Position numbers and translations under genes: made by a program. From Hyphomicrobiaceae bacterium (GTDB lineage Bacteria; Pseudomonadota; Alphaproteobacteria; Rhizobiales; Hyphomicrobiaceae): a DNA stretch of 64,000 nucleotides. The notes beneath the pieces were generated by a model, which worked only from the letters and a program-made list of their open reading frames with translations, was not told where the DNA came from and searched no databases. Of this stretch, positions 26,162 to 34,589 are shown in pieces. How positions within the stretch are numbered: the stretch's first letter is position 1; each line of letters starts with the position of its first letter. Where the stretch lies: assembly GCA_022842785.1 (NCBI GenBank), contig JALHOW010000003.1:434001-498000 (forward strand), read 5' to 3'.

Positions 26162-27505
26162 TCAACTCGTTGGCTGATCGAGCTTTCGGGTTAGACTCTC
26201 GAACTCGCGCCGCAGTTCCTCATTCCGGAAGATCTGCTCGAATGTGGGCGCTTCGAGCTTCTGGATGGCCTCGAAGGTCGTCGCGCTCTCACGCATGAGA
26301 ACACGCAACTGGAAGCTCGCCTCCACCGTCTCGTAGGTGTTGTCGGCGATCCGGAGGTCATGCACCGCGCGGGCGCGGGCGCGTGCAATCTGCTCGCGCT
26401 GCTGCAGTAGATAGCGCCGATATCCCTTGGCCGCATCCTCGGCGAGGCGCTGGCTCTCGCGGTTCGCTTCGAGTGCGCGGCGCTGATCGGGACGGTTCTC
26501 GGCGCGCAGCAGCTGGTTGGTCTTGGCGCGCGCCGCTTCGACGTCCTTCACGATTGCTTCGAGCTTCGGCAGATACTGCTTGTCGATCTTGTTGACCATG
26601 GCGTCCTGCGCGTGCACGAGGATCGCGAAGAGCGCCGCGTGCATGGCGAAGTACTTCCTCGCCGCGCCGATGTTCTCGCCCGAGGCCGCCATCAGCTTGC
26701 CGAGCTGGCCGTCGATGAGCTTCGCCGAGTTGAAGACGGCGACGAGGCGGACGATGTCGCCCGAGAGCACACCGTCGAGCAGCATGTCGAGTTGCTCATT
26801 ACCGAGCTCGATACCGCTCTTCGCGAGCGCTGAGCGGATCTCCTCCTTGGTCGCGGCGATCTGATCGCGATTGAGATCGATGCGCGTCTTCGAGTCCGCG
26901 ATGTCGCGCTCGAGGCTGTCGACCGTGTCCGCCGTCACGCCCGGAATGAGCGCGCTCTTCGGCGCCGTGAGCTGCTTCTCGCGCAGCTTCACGATGCGAT
27001 CCTCGATGTCGTGGATGTTCTTGCGCAGGCCCTCGATCTTCTTCTGGCTTTCGACCACGGGCACGTCGGTCACGATGCCGAGCGCAGCATCGAGTAGATC
27101 GCGGATCTTGCGCTCGCGGTCCTCGCGCGTCTCCGTCCATAGCGGCGGGACGATGAAGTCCTTGCTCGACGGCAGCTTGCGTGCCTCGCCGCGATTGCGC
27201 GCGGTATCATTGAGGACGGCGTCGATCGCCTTCATGAGGCGCTGCGCCTGCTCGAACAGCGGATCGCCCTCGCGCGGATCACGCGGCTGAGCTTCGGCGG
27301 GAGGCGGTTCTGACGGCTGCGCTGCCGGTGGCGGTGTCTGGTTGCGGTTGGGCGTGCCCTGGACGCGCGTGACGCCGGAGCCCTGCTGGTTGCCCTGCTT
27401 GCGAAGGACTTCCGCGATGCCATCGCGCGACGGCTCTGCCATCGCAGCAAGCGGCATAAAGCCCGCCGTTGCCGCCACAACGCACCCGATGAACAACCCG
27501 CGCAT
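26162..27505 (-). CDS. Exported coiled-coil protein of unknown function
   Basis: The protein has 447 residues starting at MRGLFIG behind GGAGG. Residues 1-24 form a signal peptide ending LAAMA. Then come a Pro/Gln-rich linker (about 30-80) and a long, highly charged helical body with heptad-like segments (KKIEGLRKNIHDIEDRIVKLREK near 160; SLERDIADSKTRIDLNRDQ near 195; AAKGYRRYLLQQREQIARAR near 370). It contains no enzyme motif I recognise. The layout resembles periplasmic scaffold or envelope-spanning helper proteins, which is inference. Confidence 0.75.
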   Translation of the reverse strand: MRGLFIGCVVAATAGFMPLAAMAEPSRDGIAEVLRKQGNQQGSGVTRVQGTPNRNQTPPPAAQPSEPPPAEAQPRDPREGDPLFEQAQRLMKAIDAVLNDTARNRGEARKLPSSKDFIVPPLWTETREDRERKIRDLLDAALGIVTDVPVVESQKKIEGLRKNIHDIEDRIVKLREKQLTAPKSALIPGVTADTVDSLERDIADSKTRIDLNRDQIAATKEEIRSALAKSGIELGNEQLDMLLDGVLSGDIVRLVAVFNSAKLIDGQLGKLMAASGENIGAARKYFAMHAALFAILVHAQDAMVNKIDKQYLPKLEAIVKDVEAARAKTNQLLRAENRPDQRRALEANRESQRLAEDAAKGYRRYLLQQREQIARARARAVHDLRIADNTYETVEASFQLRVLMRESATTFEAIQKLEAPTFEQIFRNEELRREFESLTRKLDQPTS

Positions 27506-27659
27506 GGCCGTACCTCCGCACACGAACATAGTGTGCCGAATAGGGCGTTACCATGGTGCGGGAATGAATATCGTTGACAGGTTCGGCCGGCAAAGCGACG
27601 TGGCGCCGAAAGCAGGGTGGACGCTTGGCTCGATTGGCGCCGCCTGCGCTGCAAAAGCA

Positions 27660-27687
27660 GCGAGGCGGGCCCGGGCGCCCGCCTCGC
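27660..27687. terminator. Perfect GC hairpin
   Basis: The arms GCGAGGCGGGC and GCCCGCCTCGC pair over 11 bases with loop CCGGGC. There is no T-run on either side, so it may be a structured RNA or attenuator rather than an intrinsic terminator. Confidence 0.45.
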
Positions 27688-28000
27688 AACGGCCAGGTGC
27701 ACGCACCCGTCCGGGCCTTGCGGCCTCTATCTGTCGTCAGGAATGCCCGGTACTGACTGCGATCTGACGGCGCACGAGGGCTCCCCCACCACTCGGCGCC
27801 TTCTCATTGAGCTCGGGCGCACCGCCTCCGCTCGTCTCACGGGCAGGCCAATGCAGAGCACCGACCCACCGATCTCATTGCCGGCGCAGAAAACCCATCC
27901 CCCGATGGCATCCTGCGTCCGCCATGCACATGCAGCCAGCCATTTCCGGCGGCGCACGGGCACGCGACCCGGCATGAAGATCAGACTACCGGGGAATCAC

Positions 28001-28015
28001 TTAACAAGCCGTTAA
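28001..28015. promoter_or_regulatory. Candidate CtrA-binding site
   Basis: TTAACAAGCCGTTAA fits TTAA-N7-TTAA, the alphaproteobacterial cell-cycle regulator consensus, and is the only such match I found in the window. It is about 500 bases upstream of the exported coiled-coil gene and just beyond the 3' end of the ABM-fold gene. Confidence 0.4.
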
Positions 28016-28041
28016 TTGGCGTGCCGTGTCCCTTGGGGCGC

Positions 28042-28359
28042 CTACTCCGCCGCGTCGACCTGGATCTGGTCGATGGCGTTATCGACGACGACCGGCGTGT
28101 CGTAATAGGTGATCTCCGGTTCCGCGCCGTAGCGGTCGGCGATCATCTTCTTCCATTCGGCCGTGTAGACGCGATCGGCCGCCGCGCGGCTCTCCCAGAG
28201 GTACACGCCGCCGCCGATGCCGCTCTCATTGTAGAGGTAGTACTTCCTCACAAGCCCCGGCAGTGCGCGATACTTCGGCGCCGAGCCCTTGAAGAGCTCG
28301 GCTGCATCCTGAAACTTCACGGTCGGCGGAAGCTTGAAACGCACGATCGCAGTGATCAT
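28042..28359 (-). CDS. ABM-fold (YdhR-like) monooxygenase-type protein
   Basis: A 105-residue dimeric alpha+beta-barrel protein. It begins MITAIVRFKLPP and has KYRALPGLVRKYYLYNESGIGGGVYLWESRAAAD, which matches YdhR-like antibiotic-biosynthesis-monooxygenase relatives: a short strand, a GL-xxK-xY element, then G-x-Y-x-W-x-S/D. AGGAGG sits immediately upstream. It follows the glutathione-transferase gene by 42 bases on the same strand. The substrate is unknown. Confidence 0.82.
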   Translation of the reverse strand: MITAIVRFKLPPTVKFQDAAELFKGSAPKYRALPGLVRKYYLYNESGIGGGVYLWESRAAADRVYTAEWKKMIADRYGAEPEITYYDTPVVVDNAIDQIQVDAAE

Positions 28360-28401
28360 CGCATCCTCCTTACGCTACGCCACAAAACGCGAAGCACGCA
28401 C

Positions 28402-29004
28402 TCACGCGGGCCGCGTCGCCTCGAAGGCCGGCACCGCCGCCGCGAACTCATCCAGCCACTTCACGAGCTTCGGATGGCCAGCGCGCCACTTTCCACCATG
28501 GCGGAAATCGAGATAGCCGAGCGCGCAGGCGAGCGTCAGATGGCCATAGTCCGGGCTGCCTTTCCAGGCGGGCGGGGACGCATCGAGAAGCGCAAGTGCG
28601 CGATCGATCTTCGCCTGCTGCCGGTCGACCCAGACCTGCACCTTCATGTTCTCGGGCCGGAAGCGTCCTTCATAGACGAGCAGCAGTGCCGCATCGAGAA
28701 TGCCGTCCGCAAGTGAGCCAAGCGTCAGCGTGCGAAAGCGCTCCGCTCCGCTCTTGGGAAAGAGTACGGGAGATGCGCCGAGCGAGTCGAAGTATTCGCA
28801 GATGACGTGGCTGTCGAAGATCGCCTCGCCGTCATCCGGGATGAGGCAGGGGATCTTACCGAGCGGGTTCAGCTTATTGAGCGCATCATCGCCCTTGTTC
28901 GTGTCCGTCGGCAGCAGCTCGATCTTGCCGGTCAGGCCCTTCATGGCCGCGGCGATCTTCACCTTGCGCCCGTACGGTGACATGGGCGACGACATCAACT
29001 TCAT
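28402..29004 (-). CDS. Glutathione S-transferase family protein
   Basis: A 200-residue GST. The N-terminal thioredoxin-like domain has MKLMSSPMSPYGRKVKIAA (possible catalytic Ser), NPLGKIPCLIPDDG with the cis-Pro that binds the glutathione backbone, and IFDSHVICEYFD with the Ser that contacts the gamma-glutamyl group. The C-terminal domain is helical with HLTLACALGYLDFR. The ATG at 29004 begins the conserved part; upstream open sequence is not family-like. It is the first gene of a likely two-gene unit with the ABM-fold gene. Confidence 0.88.
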   Translation of the reverse strand: MKLMSSPMSPYGRKVKIAAAMKGLTGKIELLPTDTNKGDDALNKLNPLGKIPCLIPDDGEAIFDSHVICEYFDSLGASPVLFPKSGAERFRTLTLGSLADGILDAALLLVYEGRFRPENMKVQVWVDRQQAKIDRALALLDASPPAWKGSPDYGHLTLACALGYLDFRHGGKWRAGHPKLVKWLDEFAAAVPAFEATRPA

Positions 29005-29274
29005 GGGAGCGGTTCCTCGATAATTTTGGGACGCATGGTCCGGCAGGCCGCAATCGTGCCGCGCGCCCGGCACGGCCGCAAGTCAATTCAAGCGCGTCAG
29101 TATGTGGGATTTGGAGAGCTGGCCAGCGTCCCGAGACTTCTGCCGTCGGCCTGGCACCCCGCCACACCAGCGCCAGCCAGCTCCCGTGTGACCTTCATAG
29201 CGGCTGGCTCTGCCGCGCGCCGCACATCTCTCATGGTTATGCACGATCAGCACCAAGTGTGGACGAAGGATCAC

Positions 29275-29907
29275 TCAGGTTTGCGTGTTGCCCTGATGCC
29301 CCTGTCGCGCCAACCAGACCGTATGGCCACCGCACGCTGCATCCTCGACCACGTGCGCGACGATCTCGAAGCCGTGCGCGTCCAGTAGCGCCGCATACTC
29401 CTGCGGATCGAGGCTCGCGTGATAGAGCGGCTCGCCGTGGTACGAGCCGATCGCTTCGCCGTGTGCCGGCCCGCTCGTGAACATGAGCGCCGCGCCGGGC
29501 GCTGCGTGAGCGCGAAAAACCGCGAACATCGCGCGCTGATCCTCGGCGGTCAGATGAAAGAAGCTGTCCCACGCGAGAATGCCACCGAACCGCGCGCCGA
29601 GGTCGAGGCGGCGCATATCGGCGACGATCCAAGTGCGTTCCGGAAATCGCTCCGCGCAGATACGGATGAGTGAGGGCGCGCTGTCGACGCCCGTCACATC
29701 ATGGCCCTGCTCGATGAGATAGCGCGCGATCGGCTCGCCCGATCCGCAACCGAGATCGAGTACCGACGCGCTTAGCGTGACCTCTGCGCGAAAACGATCG
29801 AGCCAGCCGCGCTCGAACAGCGAGCGCCCGCGATCGACGTTGTAAGATGCGGCGTGGCGCTCGTAGAGATCGATGATTTCTGCCGATGCAGGATGCTGGG
29901 CGGACAT
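29275..29907 (-). CDS. Class I SAM-dependent methyltransferase
   Basis: A 210-residue Rossmann-fold methyltransferase. Motif I is VLDLGCGSGEPIARYL; the acidic end of strand 2 is VTGVDSAPSLI; WIVADMRRLDL follows, and then FGGILAWDSFFHL (motif IV). It starts five bases after the stop of the glyoxalase-like gene, so the two are translationally coupled. The substrate is not predictable; small-molecule methylation is likely from the compact size. Confidence 0.87.
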   Translation of the reverse strand: MSAQHPASAEIIDLYERHAASYNVDRGRSLFERGWLDRFRAEVTLSASVLDLGCGSGEPIARYLIEQGHDVTGVDSAPSLIRICAERFPERTWIVADMRRLDLGARFGGILAWDSFFHLTAEDQRAMFAVFRAHAAPGAALMFTSGPAHGEAIGSYHGEPLYHASLDPQEYAALLDAHGFEIVAHVVEDAACGGHTVWLARQGHQGNTQT

Positions 29908-29912
29908 TTCGG

Positions 29913-30296
29913 TCAAGTGCGTTGCCCTATATCGATGCGATTGCCGTCCGGATCCGCGAACACGAAGGCACGCTGACCATAGTCCTTGTCCTTCAGCGAT
30001 TTGATGATCCGCACCCCAGCGCGCTCGCAGATCTCGTGCAGTGCATCCACATCATCGACGAACATATGAAAGACGTTGACGGTGGTCGGCTTGTGATCGC
30101 GATACTGGTTGAGATGGATCTCAGCGCCGTCCTTCTTCAGAACCATGAACCCCACGGGATCACCGTTCTCGAAAACCTTCTGAAAGCCCAGCACACTGGA
30201 ATAGAAAGCATATGCGGCCTGTATATCCCGCACCGAGATACCCGGTGCCGCACGGCCGAATGTCACGCGTTGAACGGGAGATGTGCTCATCGCCAT
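29913..30296 (-). CDS. Glyoxalase/bleomycin-resistance-type protein
   Basis: A 127-residue vicinal-oxygen-chelate protein: RAAPGISVRDIQAAYAFYSSVLGFQKVF, then GFMVLKKDGAEIHLNQY, then a second module ending FVFADPDGNRIDI. The fold covers lyases, dioxygenases and drug-binding proteins. The ATG at 30296 is used; a second Met two codons in is equally possible. It is coupled to the methyltransferase downstream and divergent from the hydrolase gene. Confidence 0.85.
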   Translation of the reverse strand: MAMSTSPVQRVTFGRAAPGISVRDIQAAYAFYSSVLGFQKVFENGDPVGFMVLKKDGAEIHLNQYRDHKPTTVNVFHMFVDDVDALHEICERAGVRIIKSLKDKDYGQRAFVFADPDGNRIDIGQRT

Positions 30297-30421
30297 CACT
30301 CTGGGAAAGCGGCAGAGGCGGCAGTGCGCGTACCTGAATTGCGGAGCGGTGTCCCGTGGCGGAGACTTGCACAGATGATAGCTTGAGGGAAGTGTGACGT
30401 GCCCGCTCACCTGGGCACGCG

Positions 30422-30450
30422 TATTTGGCCCCTATTTGGCCCCTATTTGG
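30422..30450 (+). repeat. 11-bp tandem repeat in promoter region
   Basis: TATTTGGCCCC occurs twice in direct tandem followed by TATTTGG (about 2.6 units), ending 12 bases before the hydrolase ATG. Confidence 0.6.
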
Positions 30451-30462
30451 AATGAACGCGCC

Positions 30463-31290
30463 ATGACAAAGATCGACTACGAGGCCGAGTACAACAACCG
30501 CCGCCGCGTACCCGAGAACGAGACCATCGCCGCCCGCTGGACTGCTGCTTCGGAAGCCTGGCGCAAGGAAGCCGACCTTCTTGCCGATCAGACCTACGGA
30601 CCGGGGGAACGCAACCGCTACGACCTCTTCCGCGCACGCGGCGCCGCCAATGCGCCGCTTGTCGTCTACATCCACGGCGGATACTGGCAGCGGGGCGATC
30701 GCAAGGCGCAGAGCTTCATCGCGAAGGAGTTCAATCAGCGCGGGATCGATGTCGCGCTCCCCTCCTACTCGCTCGCGCCCGCCGTCACCGTCGCGGCGAT
30801 CACGGCCGATATCCGCCAGTGCCTGAAGACGCTCTTTCAGCGCACGAAGAAGCGCCCCGTGGTCGTCGGCCACTCCGCCGGCGGTCATCTCGCTGCGACC
30901 ATGCTGGCAACCGACTGGAGCACCGTCGGTGATGTACCGCATGATCTCGTGCGCGCGGCCTATGCACTCAGCGGCGCCTTCGATCCCGAGCCGCTGATCG
31001 CGACCTCGCTCAACGACGCCTTGAAGCTCGACAGCGCGAGCGCGCGCGCCTCGAATGCCATCACGGGCCGCAAGCCGCCGCCCTCGGCGACCATGGTCGC
31101 GGCGGTCGGTGGTGACGAAAGTCAGGAGTTCATTCGCCAGAGCCTGGCACTCACGGCCGCCTGGAGCGCGGTCGGCGTCAAGGCCGAGTGTGTCGTGGTG
31201 CCGAATGCCAACCACTTCACGATTCTGGACGAGCTGGCGCGCGCCGAGAGTGCCGTTCTGGCACGCATTGTCTCACTAGCGAACGGCTAG
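30463..31290 (+). CDS. Alpha/beta hydrolase, arylformamidase-like
   Basis: A 275-residue hydrolase. The oxyanion element is VVYIHGGYWQRGDRK, the HGG-x-W form seen in kynurenine formamidases. The nucleophile elbow is VVGHSAGGHLAA. NANHFTILDEL carries the catalytic His, and the acid is probably the Asp in AVGGDES. MTKIDYEAEYNNRRRVPE matches the N-terminus of that group. The start is the ATG at 30463. True formamidase activity is not proven; no kynurenine genes are nearby. Confidence 0.85.
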   Translation: MTKIDYEAEYNNRRRVPENETIAARWTAASEAWRKEADLLADQTYGPGERNRYDLFRARGAANAPLVVYIHGGYWQRGDRKAQSFIAKEFNQRGIDVALPSYSLAPAVTVAAITADIRQCLKTLFQRTKKRPVVVGHSAGGHLAATMLATDWSTVGDVPHDLVRAAYALSGAFDPEPLIATSLNDALKLDSASARASNAITGRKPPPSATMVAAVGGDESQEFIRQSLALTAAWSAVGVKAECVVVPNANHFTILDELARAESAVLARIVSLANG

Positions 31291-31349
31291 CGAATTGGGC
31301 GTGAACGCCGGACGGCTGGGGGGCAGGCGGAAGTTAAGGGAGCAGGAAC

Positions 31350-31616
31350 CTAGCGCTTAGGCGTCCAGGGGAAATAACTCGACCAGCCGAGATCGTCGGT
31401 GATGATTGCCTTGCGCTGCCGATCGGCCCGATCGAGTTCGAGGAGCGCGATGGCGAGCGCATTGCGCACGCGGCCCAATTCCGCCGAGCCCTCAAGCTCG
31501 CCGTGCATGTGCTCGATCGTCCAGCGCAGGGTCGCAACATCGATGCGCCCGTCGGCAACAGTCCGCGGCTTGAGCTCGATGGGCTCGCCGGCAACCGCCG
31601 TTGCATCCTTCACCAT
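31350..31616 (-). CDS. Small conserved-looking hypothetical protein
   Basis: The protein has 88 residues from the ATG of MVKDATAVAG, with GAGGG five bases upstream. The middle is helical and charged (LRWTIEHMHGELEGSAELGRVRNALAIALLEL), and the C-terminus reads DDLGWSSYFPWTPKR. There is no membrane segment or signal. I recognise no family. Codon use fits a real gene. Confidence 0.55.
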   Translation of the reverse strand: MVKDATAVAGEPIELKPRTVADGRIDVATLRWTIEHMHGELEGSAELGRVRNALAIALLELDRADRQRKAIITDDLGWSSYFPWTPKR

Positions 31617-31920
31617 GGCATCCCTCACGCGGCACAGCGCCGTTTCGGCACATTAAACTCTGATCTGACCGCATCAGGCGCGGTCTTCCCCTCGTCAGAG
31701 CACAGGCCGTGCCATGAATAGTTGTGCAGGCACGGCGCGGGCCATAGAGCAGCCCATCTAGGCATTCTTGCGGCCTTGGTCCGTGCGGCTGATGGATGAC
31801 AAGTTGCAGGCTCCCCACAGATTTCTGCCCTGCCGCGGGTTTCCTCGGCCCGGCGAATCTGGTCGGTCTCGCGGGGCGGAACGTCGCTCAGGAACAGGGC
31901 TGCGCACAGGGGGCGGGAGC
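31617..31920. other. Divergent intergenic region
   Basis: These 304 bases separate the small minus-strand gene from the YdjM-type gene. I see no additional gene or strong hairpin; they presumably hold the two promoters. Confidence 0.4.
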
Positions 31921-32766
31921 ATGGCCAATTTTGCAACGCATATTGGTGTCGGCACGGTTGCCAGCGGAATGCTCGCGACGCTCACACTCGCAGCCGATGT
32001 CGTGGCGCCGGAGAACCTCGTCGCCGTGACGCTCGCCGGCGTGCTCGGCAGTGTGCTCCCCGATATCGATCTCAAGGACTCGCGCGCCGGTCGCGCCATG
32101 TTCGCCGGCCTCGCCGCATTCTTCTCCTTCGCGGTGCTCTTCACATTCGCGGAGAAGTTCTCGATCGCCGAGCTTTGGATGCTCTCGATCGGCACCTTCC
32201 TGTTCTTTCGCTATGTCGTGCACGCGATGTTCCATCGCATGTCCTATCACCGCGGTATCTATCACTCGATACTCGCAGGCCTCTTCTTCGCGTTCCTCAC
32301 GGCCATCGTCTACTACTACATCCTCGGCCGACACGAGGGCGTTTCCTGGCTCGCCGGCGGCTTCATGTTCATCGGCTATATGGTCCATCTCGTCCTCGAC
32401 GAGATCTACAGCGTCGACGTGCTCGGCACGCGCATCAAGCGCTCGTTCGGCACCGCCGTGAAGTTCTACGACGGACGGCGCATCGATCATTCGATCGCCA
32501 TGGCGGTCGCCACCGTCGCGGTGCTCTTTCTCACGCCGCCGACCAAGACGTTCGTCGACGGCATGACCTCACAGAGCATGTGGACGGGCCTGCGTCAGCG
32601 CATGCTGCCGCAAGACAACAACTGGTTCGGTGTTACGGGAGATGTCGTGAGCTTCGCGGGACGGCGCGCGCCGTCCGCGACACCGGAGAGCACGGCGCCA
32701 ATCGCCACCGGCTCCATTCCGAAGACCGATGCGGCGCCGGCTGCAGACACGCCGGCCAAGCAGTAG
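31921..32766 (+). CDS. YdjM-family membrane-bound metal-dependent hydrolase
   Basis: A 281-residue inner-membrane protein of the YdjM/PF04307 type. Features are an N-terminal THIGVG with its His, LPDIDLKDSRAG with acidic ligands, HRMSYHRGIYHSILAG (the family HRG-x-x-HS motif) and HLVLDEIYSVD (His-x3-Asp/Glu). About five hydrophobic segments lie between residues 15 and 205. The C-terminal 60 residues are Ala/Pro/Thr-rich and probably disordered. The biological substrate of this family is not established. Confidence 0.85.
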   Translation: MANFATHIGVGTVASGMLATLTLAADVVAPENLVAVTLAGVLGSVLPDIDLKDSRAGRAMFAGLAAFFSFAVLFTFAEKFSIAELWMLSIGTFLFFRYVVHAMFHRMSYHRGIYHSILAGLFFAFLTAIVYYYILGRHEGVSWLAGGFMFIGYMVHLVLDEIYSVDVLGTRIKRSFGTAVKFYDGRRIDHSIAMAVATVAVLFLTPPTKTFVDGMTSQSMWTGLRQRMLPQDNNWFGVTGDVVSFAGRRAPSATPESTAPIATGSIPKTDAAPAADTPAKQ

Positions 32767-32788
32767 AGGCACCACGCCACAGCGCATT

Positions 32789-32813
32789 ACGCGCAGCGAA
32801 TTGCGCTGCGCGT
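32789..32813. terminator. Hairpin between convergent genes
   Basis: A perfect 10-bp stem (ACGCGCAGCG/CGCTGCGCGT) with loop AATTG lies between the YdjM-type and TetR genes, whose transcripts converge. There is no clear T-run. Confidence 0.55.
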
Positions 32814-32845
32814 GCGCGGTGCCGTCCGCGGGTAGCCTCAAATCA

Positions 32846-33475
32846 TCAGGAAGCAGCAGCGCGCACTGGAGCGGCCTTGATCGCGGCGCCTGCGAGATAG
32901 TTGCCCACGAGATCCGTGACGAGCGATGCGGCAGCCTCACTCGTGACATTGGAGAGCTTGTTCGCCGTCGACAGCGACGTGATGCCGTGCACGCCTGCCC
33001 AGAGTACGCGCGCGGCCCGCTGACGCTCCAGGACGGCATCCGGCGGATAAAGCGGCGCGACTGCCGTCTCCACCCGGCCCATGAGGCGCTCGAGCTTCTC
33101 CTGGTACCACGGCGGCGTATCCGTCCCGCCCGGCATGTAATGCTCGAACAGCAGGTTCCAGAGCTTCGGCCGCTCGTGCGTGAACGCGAGATACGTCTGC
33201 GCGAGCTGCTGCACCAGCGCCTTCTGATCGCCGCCCTTCGCGAGTTCGGCCACAAGCCGCTCGTCGAGCTGGTCAAGCACCCGCCCTTCGACGTTGAGCA
33301 CAACGTCGTCCAGGTTCTCGAACATGTTGTAGATCGTGCCAGGGGAATAGCCGATCCGGCGCGCGATCTCTCGAGCCGAAAGGCCCGCAAGCCCATGCGC
33401 CTCGATAATCGCCGCAGCAGCGTCAAGAATGAGCTGCCTCAATTGTTCGGGTGTGTGAATTGAACGGCGGCCCAT
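32846..33475 (-). CDS. TetR-family transcriptional regulator
   Basis: The protein has 209 residues from MGRRSIHTPEQLR. The helix-turn-helix is LSAREIARRIGYSPGTIYNMFENLDDV (about residues 32-58). The C-terminal ligand domain has the WHG-type pattern (AARVLWAGVHGITSLS), placing it in the TetR_C_33/WHG group. No obvious target gene is adjacent: it faces a 259-base AT-richer gap and the pdxY 3' end, so self-regulation or a distant target is likely. Confidence 0.9.
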   Translation of the reverse strand: MGRRSIHTPEQLRQLILDAAAAIIEAHGLAGLSAREIARRIGYSPGTIYNMFENLDDVVLNVEGRVLDQLDERLVAELAKGGDQKALVQQLAQTYLAFTHERPKLWNLLFEHYMPGGTDTPPWYQEKLERLMGRVETAVAPLYPPDAVLERQRAARVLWAGVHGITSLSTANKLSNVTSEAAASLVTDLVGNYLAGAAIKAAPVRAAAS

Positions 33476-33734
33476 GGAGACCTCTGACGGATTGTCAGCG
33501 CGCTGGAAGACAAAGTTTCTATTTCGGCGGCCCGGAACGAAGCGTGTCATCCTCGTTCAGAGTAGCGGTAGGGAGCGGATTCCCGAACCCGGTACAAGCC
33601 CGGCCCTCGGAACTTCTCTCTCTACGCAGAAGAACACTATCTACGTCATGAGGGCGTGAACGGCACAAATGCCGGACGCCAGCTTACAAGACACCTCAGG
33701 ACGCAGTTTAGTTCCCGACCGCGTGCAACTATCG

Positions 33735-34562
33735 TTACTCCAAAGGCCCCATCCGAGGCGACACCTCACGCTGAAATCCACTCAGAATGGCAATCAAATT
33801 CAGCTCATCACGCCCCAAGCTGGCACAAATTCCTATTTGAACACTTGTAACCGACCGTTCGAGCGCATCCGCGACGGTGCAGCCATTAACCCTGTGGCCG
33901 GCAAACACACCCGCCAGCAAATCACCTGTCCCATTGGGAACATCGTCCAATTTTGTGTCGACGCGCGTCCAGGTGTCGGCACGCGACACGGCGACCGTCG
34001 CGAGAGCGTCATGCGCCGTTGGTATGGAAGTGGCCACGGTCACCGATGAGCCGAGCGCACGCGCTGCGTTTTCCGCGCTCGTGACATCGGTGACCGGTTG
34101 GCTCGAAAGCCACGCGAGTTCGAAACGGTTTGGAAATATCACGTCGGCCAGCGGCACGAGCTTCGCGGCCAGCGCTCGCGCCGCATCCTCCGCGATATAA
34201 AGCCCCTTCGGATCATCACCGATCACGGGATCGCAAAAGTAAGCCGCGTCCGCACGGTGAGCACGCACGCGCGTTACGGCCTCCGCGACGACATCGACAT
34301 GCGCCGCACTCGGCAGATAACCGCTCAACACCGCATCGACCTCCGCGAGCCAGCCGTGCGCATCGAGCGTCGCGAGCATCCCACTCAACAGCGCCGCATC
34401 GACGCGCTGCCCCGCGAGGGCGCCATGTCCCGGGTGGTTCGAGAGAATGACCGTCGGCAGCGAAATGACCTCATGGCCGAGTGCGTGAAGCGCCGGCACG
34501 ACGACGCTCAAGCCCACATGCCCGCGCGCGACCTGCGATGAAATGGCGAGGATCGTGCCCAT
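33735..34562 (-). CDS. pdxY: Pyridoxal kinase
   Basis: A 275-residue ribokinase-fold enzyme phosphorylating pyridoxal with ATP (vitamin B6 salvage). It has ISSQVARGHVG at the substrate site, VILSNHPGHG, DPVIGDDPKGLYI, FPNRFELAWLS, and the anion-hole/catalytic-base motif VPNGTGDLLAGVF (Asp in GTGD). The length is normal for PdxY. It lies 27 bases downstream of the FAD oxidoreductase gene on the same strand; amino-acid and amine oxidoreductases and B6 salvage are sometimes co-encoded, though the link is loose. Confidence 0.92.
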   Translation of the reverse strand: MGTILAISSQVARGHVGLSVVVPALHALGHEVISLPTVILSNHPGHGALAGQRVDAALLSGMLATLDAHGWLAEVDAVLSGYLPSAAHVDVVAEAVTRVRAHRADAAYFCDPVIGDDPKGLYIAEDAARALAAKLVPLADVIFPNRFELAWLSSQPVTDVTSAENAARALGSSVTVATSIPTAHDALATVAVSRADTWTRVDTKLDDVPNGTGDLLAGVFAGHRVNGCTVADALERSVTSVQIGICASLGRDELNLIAILSGFQREVSPRMGPLE

Positions 34563-34589
34563 GTGTTGCCCTCTCAGGCGTGAGCAAAC

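Larger units (their letters stand above)
27506..28041. other. Long intergenic region with hairpin and CtrA-type box
   Basis: These 536 bases hold no gene I trust. They include a perfect 11-bp stem with a 6-base loop (27660-27687) and a CtrA-type box (28001-28015). A minus-strand frame of 82 codons starts at 27975, just downstream of that box. It has no good ribosome site and no family, so it is not called. The promoter of the coiled-coil gene should lie at the left end. Confidence 0.4.

Noticed and set aside
27727-27975. 82-codon minus-strand frame just after the CtrA-type box
   Set aside because: There is no ribosome site and no recognisable protein pattern. It is kept only as a possibility in the finding on that box.
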